Shown here one piece after another: positions 35,008 to 47,389 of a stretch of 64,000 nucleotides of DNA (positions are counted from its first letter, which is position 1; the number at the start of each line of letters is the position of its first letter). The stretch is from Heterobilharzia americana (lineage: Eukaryota > Platyhelminthes > Trematoda > Strigeidida > Schistosomatidae). The stretch spans positions 15,603,248 to 15,667,247 of the forward strand of contig OX104134.1 of the NCBI GenBank assembly GCA_944470555.2. The letters run 5' to 3'. Position numbers and translations under genes: made by a program. Below the pieces are notes generated by a model. The model searched no databases. It worked only from the letters and a program-made list of their open reading frames with translations, and was not told where the DNA came from.

Positions 35008-37617
35008 GGTAGACTATGAAATGTTTGTCACTTAGAGTCCATCTCATGAAATCGAAGTGGCATGACATGGTGAGTGTGCATTGATATCGAATCAGAAATC
35101 CGCATGAAGAAAACACCCAGTGGTCTCTTGTTTTACAAGATTTTGTAAACCATCCAGTCCAGTGATGGTCGGGAGACGTTCTATGTATAACTGCCTTTCA
35201 AGACCTAGGCTGAGTTTAAATTAGGTTAAGAAATGTAGCTGTGTATCTTAGAAATAAGGCTTAATACACATCCTTACAATTGGTAGGATGTCGAATTTGT
35301 AAACTGTGAGAACTGAATGCGTAACTACTACATCTCATAATGGTAATCATACCTTTCGATACCTCGGGAAGTTCCGCATTACATCAGTGAACTGAAATTG
35401 CAGGATAGACTTAATAAAGCAAGTTTCTTGTCGAATATTTAATGGCATCATTTCACTCCCTCACCATCTCTCGACAACTGGACATCAGTGATGCAGAGTG
35501 AATCCTGAGATGGAAAACTAATGGTTGATGTTATCTCTTGTGAACACTTGGGTGAACAATAGGATCTGGAACCATTAAATTAGCATTTGTCCTTCTTAAT
35601 AGTGTTGGCAAATACTTCTAATGATTTCAAAAATCATGAGAATTAGAATGCAGGCATTTCACACACCACATTACTCGTCAAGCATCGATGTTGTGGTGCA
35701 AAATCCTCAATCAGCTACATTTCTGAACTGACTACTGCATATATTACTGTCAAATAACCAACATATGCTTTGTGAATAAACGGGTATAACAGCCCTTCAT
35801 AATGACACACAGGTAAACGCCAAACCTTGCATGAATCAGAATTCATCGAATTTGGCCCCGTTCGTTCCAAATTGTAAAACGTGAGTGAAAATATCTCAAA
35901 CATTACTATTCAACGATTGCTCGGTTGACAGAGATTATGAATGACCTAAAAAAAAATTATATTTGCTTTAGACTTCGAATCATAGGTGAAATGTGATCAT
36001 GGTAAATAGCGACAACAACCAGGTATCAGCATCTGCTCTAAACAAGATTAAAACAATCCAGTGAGAACTAACCAATGTAACAACACTTTCAGCATAAATA
36101 ATGTAAATATTAATATGGCACAGTAGGTACTCGACACATTCCACAATGCACCAGGATCCATAACAGATTAAATTGCGAAAACGAAATCCGAAACGGTGTG
36201 GTCCCACAAGAACACCATAAGGCAGTGACTAAACACTGAAGCCCATGCAATGTGTCCCAAGTCACAACTGTCATCCATGATTCCAATAAATGGTAGATTT
36301 CTCTCAATTGGAAACCACCTCTGTGTTTGATCAGTCATTTATTTAGTATAACTGCAACTGCCTGACTAACACTACAACCAGAGCAGTTCACATTACATCA
36401 TCAGATGAGATCATGGAAAACTATACTGAAATCGCTGAAGCTGAGAGGATATAATATTCAACTTGACTATCACCGTCTGATCACGGAAACCAGTGGTGAA
36501 GCAGGCAGTTGTGAATAAAAGCAAATTAACTCTCAACAGTAAGTCGGTCATTGCTTTCGAGGTTACCACTGTTTGCAATAGGTTGTCTGACTCAGTTTTC
36601 CCCCTCGTTCAACGTCAGCTTACCTCATTCACCAGCACATGAGTTTCAGTGACAGCTCCATAATCATTTATTCCTTGGCTTACTTCACTTCGAATGACAG
36701 ACATTACATTGGTCGTCTCTACCACATTTCATGCTGATACCTTTCAATGGATTTCACTTACGACTTAAATATTCGCTCACTCTGTTTCAGTTCGGGAGGT
36801 GGTAAATGTGTATCACTAACAGACACATACTTCTTGCTGTCGTCTGCCAATCAGAGTAAACACCTACCGTGTCAGTTGACTCCCTCTGTAAGTAAACTGT
36901 GTCAGCTGTTAGTTACCATTCTCCACAAATGTGCAATTCAACGTAGGAATGACTGTAGTAGGTAACAGAAGGAGGACAGAATGAATGATTACAAATAGAG
37001 CTGTGATACAGTAATGGCGAAATTCATTGCACTCAGTGAGTAGGGTGCAGATATACAGTTCGACAGAATGATCTTCTTAATTTAGCTTGAATCGTCCTCG
37101 GGCGTCGATTATTCCGTCTTCACTTATTACGGCTTAACAACCAAACAGTACGGCATGGGAAAAGCAAAAAGCAGTTTTCCCTAACTTTTTCAGTTCGATA
37201 CAGTGTACTCTTAGCTCCTCAAATAATCTAGTAGTGAGGATTGATTAAATCGATATCACTTGTGAGTCTGCAGTTAGTGATTGAAGTTATGTGAATTAAA
37301 ATGTTTCTTGATATCACATTGTTTACTCATTAGGTGGGACAAAGAGGAAAAATTTATCGGCAGTAATTCATCGACTTTATTATTTACGGTCTGTTAGGTG
37401 GGTGGTTTCTGTTTCTGTAGATATGTTTAGCCGTAACTTCAGCCTTGCTTTAGCGCACCACGCCATATCAAACTTTACTGTACAGTGGATGACACGTGTA
37501 AATATCAAACGATGAGAAATCAGAAGGCGAAGACAAACAGTACAAAATGAAGGAACACGTGGTAGAGTAAGAGAGGAAACAATCAAATAACGTCCCTCCC
37601 TGCACTCCCCCCCCACT

Positions 37618-37655
37618 CTCTTTCTTTCTCTCTCTCTCTCTCACACACACACACA
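37618..37655 (+). repeat. CT/CA microsatellite (left arm)
   Basis: TTTC and TCTC units followed by about seven CA units, mirrored at 57,337-57,374. Confidence 0.9.
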
Positions 37656-37906
37656 TACTTACCTATACCACTCAATGCCTACGTAACAATCAAACAAAAC
37701 AGCTTTCCACCTTGAGTATGACAAATAACTTCTTATAGGTCATTCAAGCTCAATCACAATCGATTGTTTATCCTATCCCCTCCCACCTTCTCCATCATAG
37801 TTTCCATGTCCGATTTATTGAGATAAGGAAAGAGAAAATTCAGTTTGAGGTCATCCACTCAGACACAATAGACGGTAACGCTAATGTGATATTGTGTGTA
37901 TGTGCC

Positions 37907-37910
<4 letters not shown>

Positions 37911-37941
<31 letters not shown>
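37911..37941 (+). repeat. (GA)n microsatellite (left arm)
   Basis: About 15 GA units, mirrored with the same length at 57,051-57,081. Confidence 0.95.
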
Positions 37942-37947
<6 letters not shown>

Positions 37948-38257
37948 CTCTGATATTTATGCAATGTGAGTAAATTTTAATCTCTGATACTATTTACTTA
38001 GAAAAAAGATGGTGCTAGGCCATCATCCAGTCAATCAGTTAGTCAGTTAGTCAGTTAATCGCTAGAACAAAAGAATTGGAGAACAACACCGTCTTGCATT
38101 GACTTACATGTTTGTGTATTTCTATGTGGGTGTAGATACATGATTGTGAGTGCGTGTACCAGTGTACGTGGGGCAGTGTGCGTGACTGTGCCATCACCAA
38201 CACAGGAACATGTGACCGACTGAAATCAAAAGTAATGACTTACTTAGTACAACTGTT

Positions 38258-38306
38258 TTTAAATGTGCATCCGGCATTCCACTGCTAGCCATTATCCATC
38301 ATTACA
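38258..38306 (+). mobile_element. Hammerhead SINE 3' fragment in left arm
   Basis: AATGTGCATCCGGCATTCCA followed by CTGCTAGCCATTATCCATCA matches the post-GAAA part of the SINE hammerhead. The 5' half of the ribozyme is missing. An identical mirrored copy lies at 56,686-56,734 in the right arm, so the insertion predates the duplication. Confidence 0.75.
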
Positions 38307-39616
38307 ATGACTTACTTAGATTCCCAAACTATGACTAAAATAAATAATACACGATTGCATCAATATGACGTAGAAAGGTATAAAGTCAGAATTCGTCAAT
38401 TAAAAATCGATCACCTATCTTGTGAAAATTGCACTGCCATGCACCAAATAATTTCCTGAAATACTAGAGAAGAAATTAATCGGTTTAAGGCTTGGCAGTT
38501 GAACAGTTTGAATGTTATGTCTCATGAGACGATTCCCCATTTCCAGATAAATTAGACTACCATCAATAGGCCTTCCTGAATGTCAGCAACATCGGAAGCA
38601 AACGAAACCAACCTGAAAGTAAGTAATGCATAGCAGGTCATCATGAAGAGGAAACAGCTGCAAGACTATCAAAAGTTTCACTGAGTGATATTGTCTGCTG
38701 TATCACCGCCCCGCTGTCTCTTCCTCTCTCCCCCTCTTCGTTTACGACACTGCTTCACATTTACCCCTTTTATCTTCATGTTTCTCGAGAAACACATTGC
38801 CTAATTTATGATTCCTGTCATATAATGACGTCTGTTGACCTATTGTTATGCAGCTACAGGAATCGTGCTTCCCTCCTCACACATTCGTCGAGTGAATCGC
38901 TGAGAATCCTTCCTCATCTACATGCAAAGCAGTCATTCCCTGGCATCGATTATCTACGCGTTTACCAGACAACTTTGCATTATTGCAAGCAGGCACTGAA
39001 TATCATGAAATCTCACTCGATCAGTCAGTCAATGAGCCAGTCAGATGGAATATTGTCAGCTCCATATAGTGATTAGAACTCTCTTGTCCTATAGGAGAGA
39101 TCGTTGTTGTGTTTTGACTCGACGCCTCATCTAAACATCAAGCGGTGAATCTGTTCGTTAATTCTCAAATACATTAACTCCACAAATTCGTCAATTGGAT
39201 ATGGAAAGCAATTCATGTTTGAGCTGTTCCGTAAACCCATCATTATTGTCCACTATGCGTAGCGTCTACACGTTCAAGAGGTCGATGACACTCACTCATA
39301 GCTTCGGAGAACCAAGCCACTCTTCTCCATCACATAGACATACTGTCTTTACACCTCACCTAGAGGGGTAGAAAAAGAATGATAGTCTGCCGACGAACAT
39401 CACGACCCATAATTTGGAGACTTAGCCACCAGCATGCCTTTATGTTCATCTCGTAAACGCATTACCACATGTGTCTTTCAATATGGATGGATATGTAGGC
39501 GATAAAATGTGATGTTGTTGTCTTCACAAGTCGACATTTTTCTTTCTCAAATCATAACACTATGCGGAAATCACCTTGACAATTCAACAAACATAATTCG
39601 TGCGAACTTCTGTGCA

Positions 39617-39638
39617 ACTTGTTACTTGTTACTTGTTA
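39617..39638 (+). repeat. Three 7-bp tandem units (left arm)
   Basis: CTTGTTA repeated about three times, mirrored at 55,354-55,375 with the same copy number. Confidence 0.85.
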
Positions 39639-40054
39639 CTACAGTGGAAACCGATTTCTCACACCCATTCGCCCTCAGTATTATCAATGTTATTGCTTGT
39701 TGCCGTTGTTCTAAATATCTCTCATCCACTCATTCCGCCTCTTCCTCTCACACCCACACACTTACATGTAAAATAATACTCACACATAATAATGCTCACT
39801 CATAATGCCCACACCCTCTCTATCCCGGTGACTAAACGCATGTGACTGGGATCTAGACTGAACTCAATTCACAGATGATCGCCGTTACACCCTTGATATC
39901 ATTCCACTGAAAGTGTTTCCCAGTCTTCTATATTCCACATCGACACTGGTTAAGGGGGAGGCAGTGATGTGAAGCACACTCGTGTCAACCATAAAACGAG
40001 AAGGAATGAGTGAGTGAAAAAGAATGAGACTAGTGAACACCAATCACTCAGTTG

Positions 40055-40165
40055 AAGGGAAGAGTAAACTCAGTTGTGGATTGCACGCTTCCTACGCTTC
40101 AATGCGCATCACGCGCATCCAGACAACATAAAGTGTCTCATTATCATCCCCCAGCATTTCAGCGG
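40055..40165 (+). repeat. Segment resembling the bHLH gene's 5' region
   Basis: GGGAAGAGTAAACTCAGT at about 40,058, then TGGATTGCA and ATAAAGTGTCTC, line up in order and orientation with 29,918-30,010 just upstream of the bHLH gene. The last part (AAGTGTCT...CCCAGCATTTCAGC) is itself repeated at 40,320-40,365. No bHLH coding sequence follows. A mirrored copy lies in the right arm (54,827-54,937). Confidence 0.6.
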
Positions 40166-41036
40166 ATTTACACTTCCCATTTGGAAGGCGTATCTCCCTC
40201 CAAATTCTTTTTCGTCATCATTATCATTCACCCTACTTCCTGCATGTCATGCATTCATGTGAGACTGACTAGGTTAATGTTGAAATGGAATCGTCTGAGG
40301 GATTGTGAGTGCTCCAGCCAAAGTGTCTTATGATTATCTATCTGCCCAGCATTTCAGCACATTGACAATATCTATTTAGGCATTTCAAACAGGGTATGGC
40401 TTGAGAGATGAAATATTTCTCTCCAGTCAGTATGAAATAACTTGGGTGAAGGAAACCCTTACTTCACTGGTCGCGTAAGAATTGACATGAAAGATGAGCA
40501 ACTTCCGCAAGTAGCCATGTGTCAACACTGAGGAACTGTGTAAGAATAGACAGGCAGAAAAGTGAAGTGACAGGTAATATGAGCTGAACGGTGGGTGGAT
40601 AGGGTCATCTGTAGACACATTTTGTTAAGACACACCTGTAATCACTTAATCGTGTAGAAATCCTGGTGACTCACTTCATATTAGATCCTGGATTCATGCC
40701 TCCTATGAAGACACTAAGAACTCAGTCATCAAACCCGTCAGCTAAGATGAATCAACAACATCATCATTACTTATTCCAGTGTGAGTTGTTTACTGGAGTA
40801 TGAATGAATGACACCTACTCAAATCACACTGATAACTGTATGTAGGATTTATGGCCTCGAGCATTATTGAACCTAACCATAATTCAATTCCATACATCCA
40901 ACCATACTACCAACGAACATGACAAGTTGGAAAGCACACACGCTGATCAGTGGAATTCGCAAGCCAAATCAGAGTGACCCACACACCTAGTTTCATCTTT
41001 TCATCACGTTACACCAACCAATTACCTACATGAACG

Positions 41037-41141
41037 TTCAATGCAATGCAATGCAGTGCAGTGCAGTGCAGTGCAGTGCAGTGCAGTGCAGTGCAGTGCA
41101 GTGCAGTGCAGTGCAGTGCAGTGCAGTGCAGTGCAGTGCAG
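41037..41141 (+). repeat. (GTGCA)n pentamer array, left arm
   Basis: About 20 pentamers (first ATGCA, then GTGCA). It is the only sizeable difference between the palindrome arms: the right-arm array (53,891-53,955) is 40 bp, or eight units, shorter. Confidence 0.97.
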
Positions 41142-43395
41142 TTAGTCAATATTCCATACGATATGCGTATCTGTATCCTATGTGACACACACACTTCCAA
41201 TTGAAATGAGGGATTAGGTTGTATTCCGTTTACGAAGAGAGGTCACCAGCTAATAATCCTTCTCATATGTGGTGATACTATTTTGACAGGAAGGATGTTT
41301 AGTGTTAACCCTCGGTCTGTAGAGGTGAGGGTTGTATGAAATTCGATGTCAAAAATATTTTGTGCATCCATGAGATCAGGTTACTGTGGGTCACATGAAA
41401 AGCTTCGTTCCACAACACATGTGTAGCCTGAGGATCTAATTACATCCTGTAAATCACATTAATTAGCTGATAACTGACTTTATCTTTTCTCCATGAAGTA
41501 AGTGTCAATCAGCGAAGTTGGGAGGTTATCGCTGGCTGTCAAGTTATGGCAATACGGTGTTGCTTACCAACAGGTTATGTCAAAAATTAATCTCACACAT
41601 ATCTTCGTAGATGAGAGATGATGGCTCCGCTCGATATTCCATTTTGAAGCATCCATCAGGATAGAAGTTGATTACAGTGGTCCATAGTGTGATATCCTAG
41701 TCTGCACTGTTCTCCATCATCTGCTTATATCAAAGCAATAAAACTTGCCATGGTTACTACAACTACCTCATACCGACTCTGTGCTGTTTGCTGCTATTCA
41801 ACATTCATTCATGTAGCGAGCGTCCTGTCAAATGGATGTACCCACTAATCAGTGTATTTTGTCCACAGTGAAACTTAAACCTGGTATCCATCACAGCGTC
41901 TTCCACTGAGTTATTCATTCAGCACATTCACCTATTATACAATATTGTCAATTACCATCGTCAACCGAATAACTACAATGTCAAGGCATTTTCATTAGTA
42001 GCTCATATAAATATATCGCATATAAAATGATATACAAATAAATCATCAACACTGGATTTGATCAGGCACATTCAACGTATAACTTATTCAACCATGGTTA
42101 TAGTCTACAAAATGGAATGAACACGTTCGCCTCATTCAAACATGAAAACGATGTGAAGATAGAGATGTTATTAGCTAAGACAATTTCCATATGTTTCTGT
42201 TTGTGCCTACTATGCTATCCACCGTATATTACGGGAAAGGATTGAAGCATTGTAGGTATGTGGTGCAAATAGTCGTTTCAATGCTCAAATACTTCTCAGT
42301 CGCAATTGGATTTACAGATTTCCTAGATTTTGAAAATAATAACAAACATACAGCTTGAAAATCCAATATCAACGAGTGGAAACTATTTTTAAACATCATT
42401 ATTCGCTTTCAATTTATTGGTCAAAGTGAACATTTTTGTTACATTCAATATGTGAGATAATTCATCGTGTATAGTGAAGTGAACATCAATAACCTCGCCT
42501 GGTTGAGTAGTTCACTAGTCACTAACCGGTCATAAGCCCGAATAAAGAGGGAAGGTTAGGCGTAGGGCTACCAACCCTACTCCATAAAACCAACCCAATT
42601 GCTGAAAGCACAAAGAAAATGTAAACAATTAAGACAAACTGATTTCTCACTGGAATCGGGGAGACTAATTGACGCGGTTGTTGAAAGCCTTCGGGAAGCC
42701 AGCCGGCCGATGTTTTTTCGCTTCTCTCGATGGAAGCGAAAGTAAACATGGGGACATGGAATGTCCACACTATGTATGAACCTACCAAGGCTGCCCATAT
42801 TCCAAAAGACATGAGGAGGTATTACATAGAAGTGCTTGGAATCTGCAAAGGTGGATGGAATGAAAGTGGACTGTCTCAATTGTCAACTGGAGAGTCAATA
42901 ATCTACTCCGATATTGTCACCGACACGACGATCACAAGCTCACTGAGTTTTCGAGTGGCCATCATGATGTCCCCTTGAAGAGCATCGAAGACTCTCTCTC
43001 TCTCTCGCATGCAGTGGCAACCAATCTCCTCCTCAACGATCAACATCATGACAGCAAGATGGATTCAAATCGAAAGGAAGGAAAGTCACAATCATGCAGT
43101 GTTACGACACACTACGCTATGCACCTTCAAATAATGCAGATGAAGAGGGGAAGAAGGAGGAATTCTACAGATAGCTGTAGTCAGTACTGGACAACAACCC
43201 ACCTCACCCCAACCACATGGCCACACCGAGACTCATTCTAATGGGTGGGTGGGATAACATGAATACCAGCCAAACTGGGAGCAGACAACACAGGAAGAGA
43301 ACCAACCATGCGTCGACAGGCACTCGGTGAAATGATCAGTGAGAATGGAGAAGTGACTGTTTGCAGACTTATGTGCATTCAACGATTTGGTGATC

Positions 43396-43426
43396 GGAGG
43401 CGAGGCGAGGCGAGGCGAGGCGAGGC
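43396..43426 (+). repeat. (GGCGA)n pentamer array in LINE C
   Basis: About five to six GGCGA units just after the LVIGG endonuclease block. LINE A has a shorter version (10,408-10,426). This is a second pentanucleotide growing inside the LINE coding region. Confidence 0.9.
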
Positions 43427-44045
43427 AGTGTGTACAAACACTAGGATATTCACAAGGCAGTGAGCGACATGCAGTTGATTTCACCAGACACCAGGACACA
43501 CTACACTGGAAATCAGATCGACTTGATGTGAATGTGAAGAGAGTGGAGATGGAGGGAGACTCAGCCAGTCTACTGGAGACAAGATGAGATGGAGAACGAG
43601 GTGGGTTGGAGGTGGAGATGGAGGTGGGGTGTGGGTGATCAGATGTAGGTTGACACCACTCACTCACCACTCACTATCTAGTGCACGGAACCTGCTTCCA
43701 AAATCAAGTTGAAGGTCTTCAATTCGAGCAAGTTGGTGATAGACGACCACAGTTGAAGCTGAACAACTAGCCAGAACAGAAAATAAACTGATGGACGAAA
43801 CTACAGATGACATCTTCACTTCAGTCAACCATCAGGAAAAGATGTTGGAGACATTGAGCAACATCCGTGAAGGATGGGGAGTGGAAGAACACTTGAACCG
43901 TTTGAAAGTTATGTGGAAGGAAACTTGCATAACCGTGTTAGTAAGGAAGAATAAGGTGGGAGACAAGGAATGGATCTCGATGGACACATGGAAGCTGATA
44001 GAGCAGAGATAGGAAGATGGTGAAGCAGAAGATGAACCAGTACAT

Positions 44046-44064
44046 TGCTGTGCAGTGCAGTGCA
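44046..44064 (+). repeat. Short GTGCA pentamer run in LINE C
   Basis: Three to four pentamers at the site that holds much longer arrays in LINE B (5,373-5,438) and LINE A (9,741-9,775). The following about 130 bp present in A and B are missing here. Confidence 0.85.
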
Positions 44065-45729
44065 GAACAAGCTGCAGGCTGCAGGCTGCGTGCTGCAGGT
44101 AAGACAGACAGAGGTCTGACAACATTATATCAAATAACCAGGTTACTCACAATCTGGGAGGAGAGAGATCAACACAGATGAAACCAATGATGGGAGATAG
44201 GGAAGGAAACGTGGTTACCAAATAGAGAGGAGAAACAAAGGAAACGATGTGGTGATCACTTCAGAGAACTCTTGAATCGACCACTATCTGCAACTCTTTC
44301 GGAAATATCACCAGTAACGGCAGAACTACAAATGAACACAGGCCCCCTGACAAAAGTAGAAGCCCTGAATGCCGTAAAGTTGCTGAAAGCCAGGAAAGCG
44401 GCAGGACCAGATGGAATTCCTCCAGAAGCACTAAAAACAGACTCAGAGACATCAGCAGGCGTGCTCACACCACTAATGCAGAAGGTTTGGAAGGAAGACA
44501 GGAATAGTACCTGCTGAGTGATTAGAAGAAGGGCTACCTTGTCAAACTCCCAAAGAAGGGAGGCCCAAGTGTTTGCAAGAACTAACGCGAAATCATGCTG
44601 CTGTCCACCTCAAGCAAAACATTAAGCCACATCATCCTGGAGAGAGTGGAAAATGCTCTAGATTCAAAACTGCGACAGGAATATGCAGGCTGGCTGGCTT
44701 TAGGAAGAACAAATCATGTGCGGACCAAATTGCAACGCTACCATGCGCTACGCATCATCATAAAACACAGCATAGAATAGCAGTCAACTAGATACTTACC
44801 TCAACTTCATCGATTTGAAAAGACCTTCGACAGCGTCGACCGAGAAGTAATTTGACAGGCAGTTGCTTCAACTCTACGGTTTTAGTACCACAAACTACTA
44901 TAAACCTCATTCATCAGATATATGAAGACATCACATGCCAAGTGATCCACAGTGGAAATCTCAGTGATGCCTTTGAAGTGAAGATGGGAGTAAGAGAAGA
45001 CAAGGTCACCACTCACTGTCACTGATGATCTTCCTGATTGTGGTCAACTCGACTAGACTGGACTGGATCATGCAGCAGACAACTATGCGGAGCGGAAAGA
45101 TGAGCACAGTCTGGTTAGACCAATGTAAAGACCCTAGAAGAAGATTTGGATTCCGCCACCCGTGCTGATTTAGGTCTAATGTCTTGTGCACAAACCCGAA
45201 GATCTGCAGGCGAAAGCTGACAAGTTGACAGAAGAGGCAGCGAAGAGGGGACTTCAAGTGAATGTTGAGAAGACAGAGGTGGTAAAGATACCCAACCAAC
45301 AACAACAGCAACAATAAGAAGTAGCAATCACCATGAACGGGAGAAATGTAAAGGAAGTCACTCCCATCTACCTTCCCAGGCAGCATCGTTTCAACTACAG
45401 GCGGCACAGGCACAGATGACGATGTCAAAGCCAGGATCAGAGAGACAGCAAGACAGGCCTTCATTAACCTGAAATCTGTGTGGAGATCTACTGCACTACA
45501 CTCAGCTCAAAGAACAAGATGCGGATGTTCAACAGCAATGTCACTTCAGTGCTTCTATATGGTTCGGAAACTTGGCGTGTCACGAAAAGTATTTCCAACA
45601 AACTACAGACATACATGAACAGCTGCCACCTACACTCACTCGATGCCGAAGATGAGATGGCCAGAATAATCAGAATAAGCAACAAGAAACTCTGACTGGT
45701 GACGAACCAATCAAGAACCTATCACCCAA

Positions 45730-47350
45730 ATAATGAGGACATTGTGATTTTTTAACCGGAAAAACGCAGCGGTGTAGTTATAATGGGCAGAAACAAATGC
45801 GTGAACAAGTTAATACCAATTCTATATGATTCATGAAGATTTCTAACTGATCGTACGAAGAAAGACATAGTAGAGTCAGTAGAAAGACGGTTGATAAAAA
45901 TGTTGAAAGAACTTTTGCAAAGGAAGTTAGTAGGAGTAGTAAACTACAATGATTTTAAACTTCATGGATCTCGGTTACCATGTTTGTGTTGCCTGCCGAA
46001 AGTTCACAAACCTATTTTTCAATACCATCAGTGGTCAACTCATCGCTTCACAAGTTGGCCCGATGGTTAGCAAAATATGTAGAGCCCATCCGCATAAAAT
46101 GTCGTTCCCAGTCTGAAAAATACCTTTGAATTCTCTCAGAAATTCATGGTTTCTTTTGATGCATCATCTTTATCTACAAGGATTCCTCTGGAACAGATGG
46201 TGAATATCATATGTCAGTAGCCAGAACTACTTCCACTTCCCAAATTCGAATTCAAACAACTGCTGCTGATGTGCACAAAATATGTCTAATTTAAATTCGA
46301 TAACGTCCAATGTCATCCAATCGATAGAGTTGCTATAGGCAGCCCTCTGGGCCTGAATCTCACTGATATATTCTTAAGAAGCCTAAAACAGACGAAACTG
46401 ATGTGTGCCATCGACCAAACAGCATTCTACATAAGGTATGTTGACGATACATTTGTTGTGTGCAGTAATGGTGAACGCAACTCTCAATTGTTGAATATTT
46501 TTAATAAAGCGTACTCTAGTTTAACATTCACAGTAGAAATTGAACATACCAACAAATTTCATTTCCAACACCTTGGTCTTCAACATTATATAAATGGAAG
46601 GATTCATAGATACATTCAATGGAAGGACAAGTGAAGAGGACTTCATTTAAACTTCAACGGCTTTCGCCCAATCCGCTACAAAAAATGTCTGGTTAGAACA
46701 TTTTTCAACCTTACTCGTAAACTGAACTCTGAAGAGAAAATTGTGGAAGACCTGAACTTTGTCGAAAACTGTCTACTCAAAGATGATTACCCACAAAAGT
46801 CCATTGACAAGTAGCATAGAACAGAAGAGAAGATAACTAATCGTAGTGCAATTGACAAGGTGGTCTGTTTACATTTTACCTTGAAAGGGAGAAGAAATCG
46901 CCACATGGATGAGTCATAGACTGAGTGTTGAAATTAAAAGGAACCTTCCAGTCACCAGGTTAGTCTGTCTGTAACAGACAAAATGCTCATTGAGACGGTC
47001 CAAAGTAGACAAGTCGGCAACTCTCTTTGCCTCCAACTGTACCTACTAATTCACATATACGTGAAAAGCATATGCATAGGAAGAACAGAGAGAAGATCTC
47101 TCATCCGCATTGCTGAACATATTCCGAAGAATCTGAGTCTTAAACCTTTCCGGGATTTAAATAATACAATCGCCTGGGATCTGTCTAATAGTGGACATAA
47201 AGTCGACGAATTAAAGCGTTCACAGTGATGAATAAATGAGTAGAACTCAGCCTGCTGCTCAACATCCAGTCCGTAGTTGTTACGAAGCTGTCGTAAACAC
47301 TGCGAAACATTTTTGTTTTTCCAAACACACTGGGATTATACTAAAACTTA
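45730..47350 (+). mobile_element. Penelope-like element, 5'-truncated
   Basis: Starts inside the RT with NEDIVIF and SGVVIMGRNKCVNKL (45,735-45,815). It then has LPKVHKP (45,993-46,013), a reading-frame-broken middle, and the RT active-site motif YVDD (46,437-46,448, context FYIRYVDDTFVV). The GIY-YIG endonuclease region shows as CIGRTERRSLIRIAEH (47,073-47,120). The 3' tail contains GCGAAACATTT and CACTGGGATTATAC (47,300-47,345). YVDD plus a downstream GIY-YIG domain is diagnostic of Penelope-like elements. In-frame stops near 45,840, 46,130 and 46,930 disable it. Its start abuts the broken 3' end of LINE C. Confidence 0.85.
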
Positions 47351-47389
47351 CTTATACAATGATTCAACCCGTTGTAGTTTACTGAAGCA

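Larger units (their letters stand above)
35004..42490 (+). repeat. Left arm of giant inverted repeat
   Basis: 7,487 bp matching the reverse complement of 52,542-59,988. Paired positions sum to 94,992 from the outer edge to about 41.04 kb and to 95,032 after the GTGCA array. The outer edge is at AATGGGTAGACT and the inner edge at GAACATCAAT. Compared stretches, including eight open frames of 62-98 codons, are identical. The differences found are an extra T at 37,186-37,190 (left), an extra T near 57,446 (right) and eight GTGCA units (left longer). No intact gene is recognised. The arm is richer in simple repeats and appears less AT-rich than the flanks. Confidence 0.97.
42491..45729 (+). mobile_element. 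RTE-like LINE copy C, 3'-truncated
   Basis: Plus-strand RTE/SR2-like element starting AACCTCGCCTGGTTGA, the same first base as copy A. The endonuclease start (MGTWNVHTMYEPTKA at 42,748, RYYIEVLGICKGGW) leads to LFADLCAFNDLVIGG (near 43,360-43,400), interrupted by a GGCGA array. An IHKAVS/GNQIDL block follows. RT blocks are KARKAAGPDGIPPEAL (44,386-44,433), FRKNKSCADQIATL (near 44,700-44,740), FEKTFDSVDREV (near 44,820-44,850), the VNVEKTEV block (45,260) and SVLLYGSETWRVTKSI (45,546-45,595). It breaks off at ATCACCCAA, just before the C-terminal tail present in A and B, where a Penelope-like element begins. Frameshifts throughout mean it is not active. Confidence 0.85.

Noticed and set aside
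38825..39076. bHLH pseudogene in the palindrome arm
   Set aside because: KQSFPGIDYLRV resembles helix 2 of the bHLH protein, but no basic region precedes it. The match is too short to call a feature, so it is kept only as a hint in the findings.
41037..41141. CRISPR array or telomere-like repeat
   Set aside because: It is a pure pentamer without spacers, the organism is clearly eukaryotic, and the unit is not a telomere type.
35715..41200. Many open frames of 60-98 codons in the palindrome arms, each found twice
   Set aside because: They are doubled only because the DNA is duplicated. None has a domain, signal peptide or convincing start, and one shifts frame with a 1-bp indel between arms.
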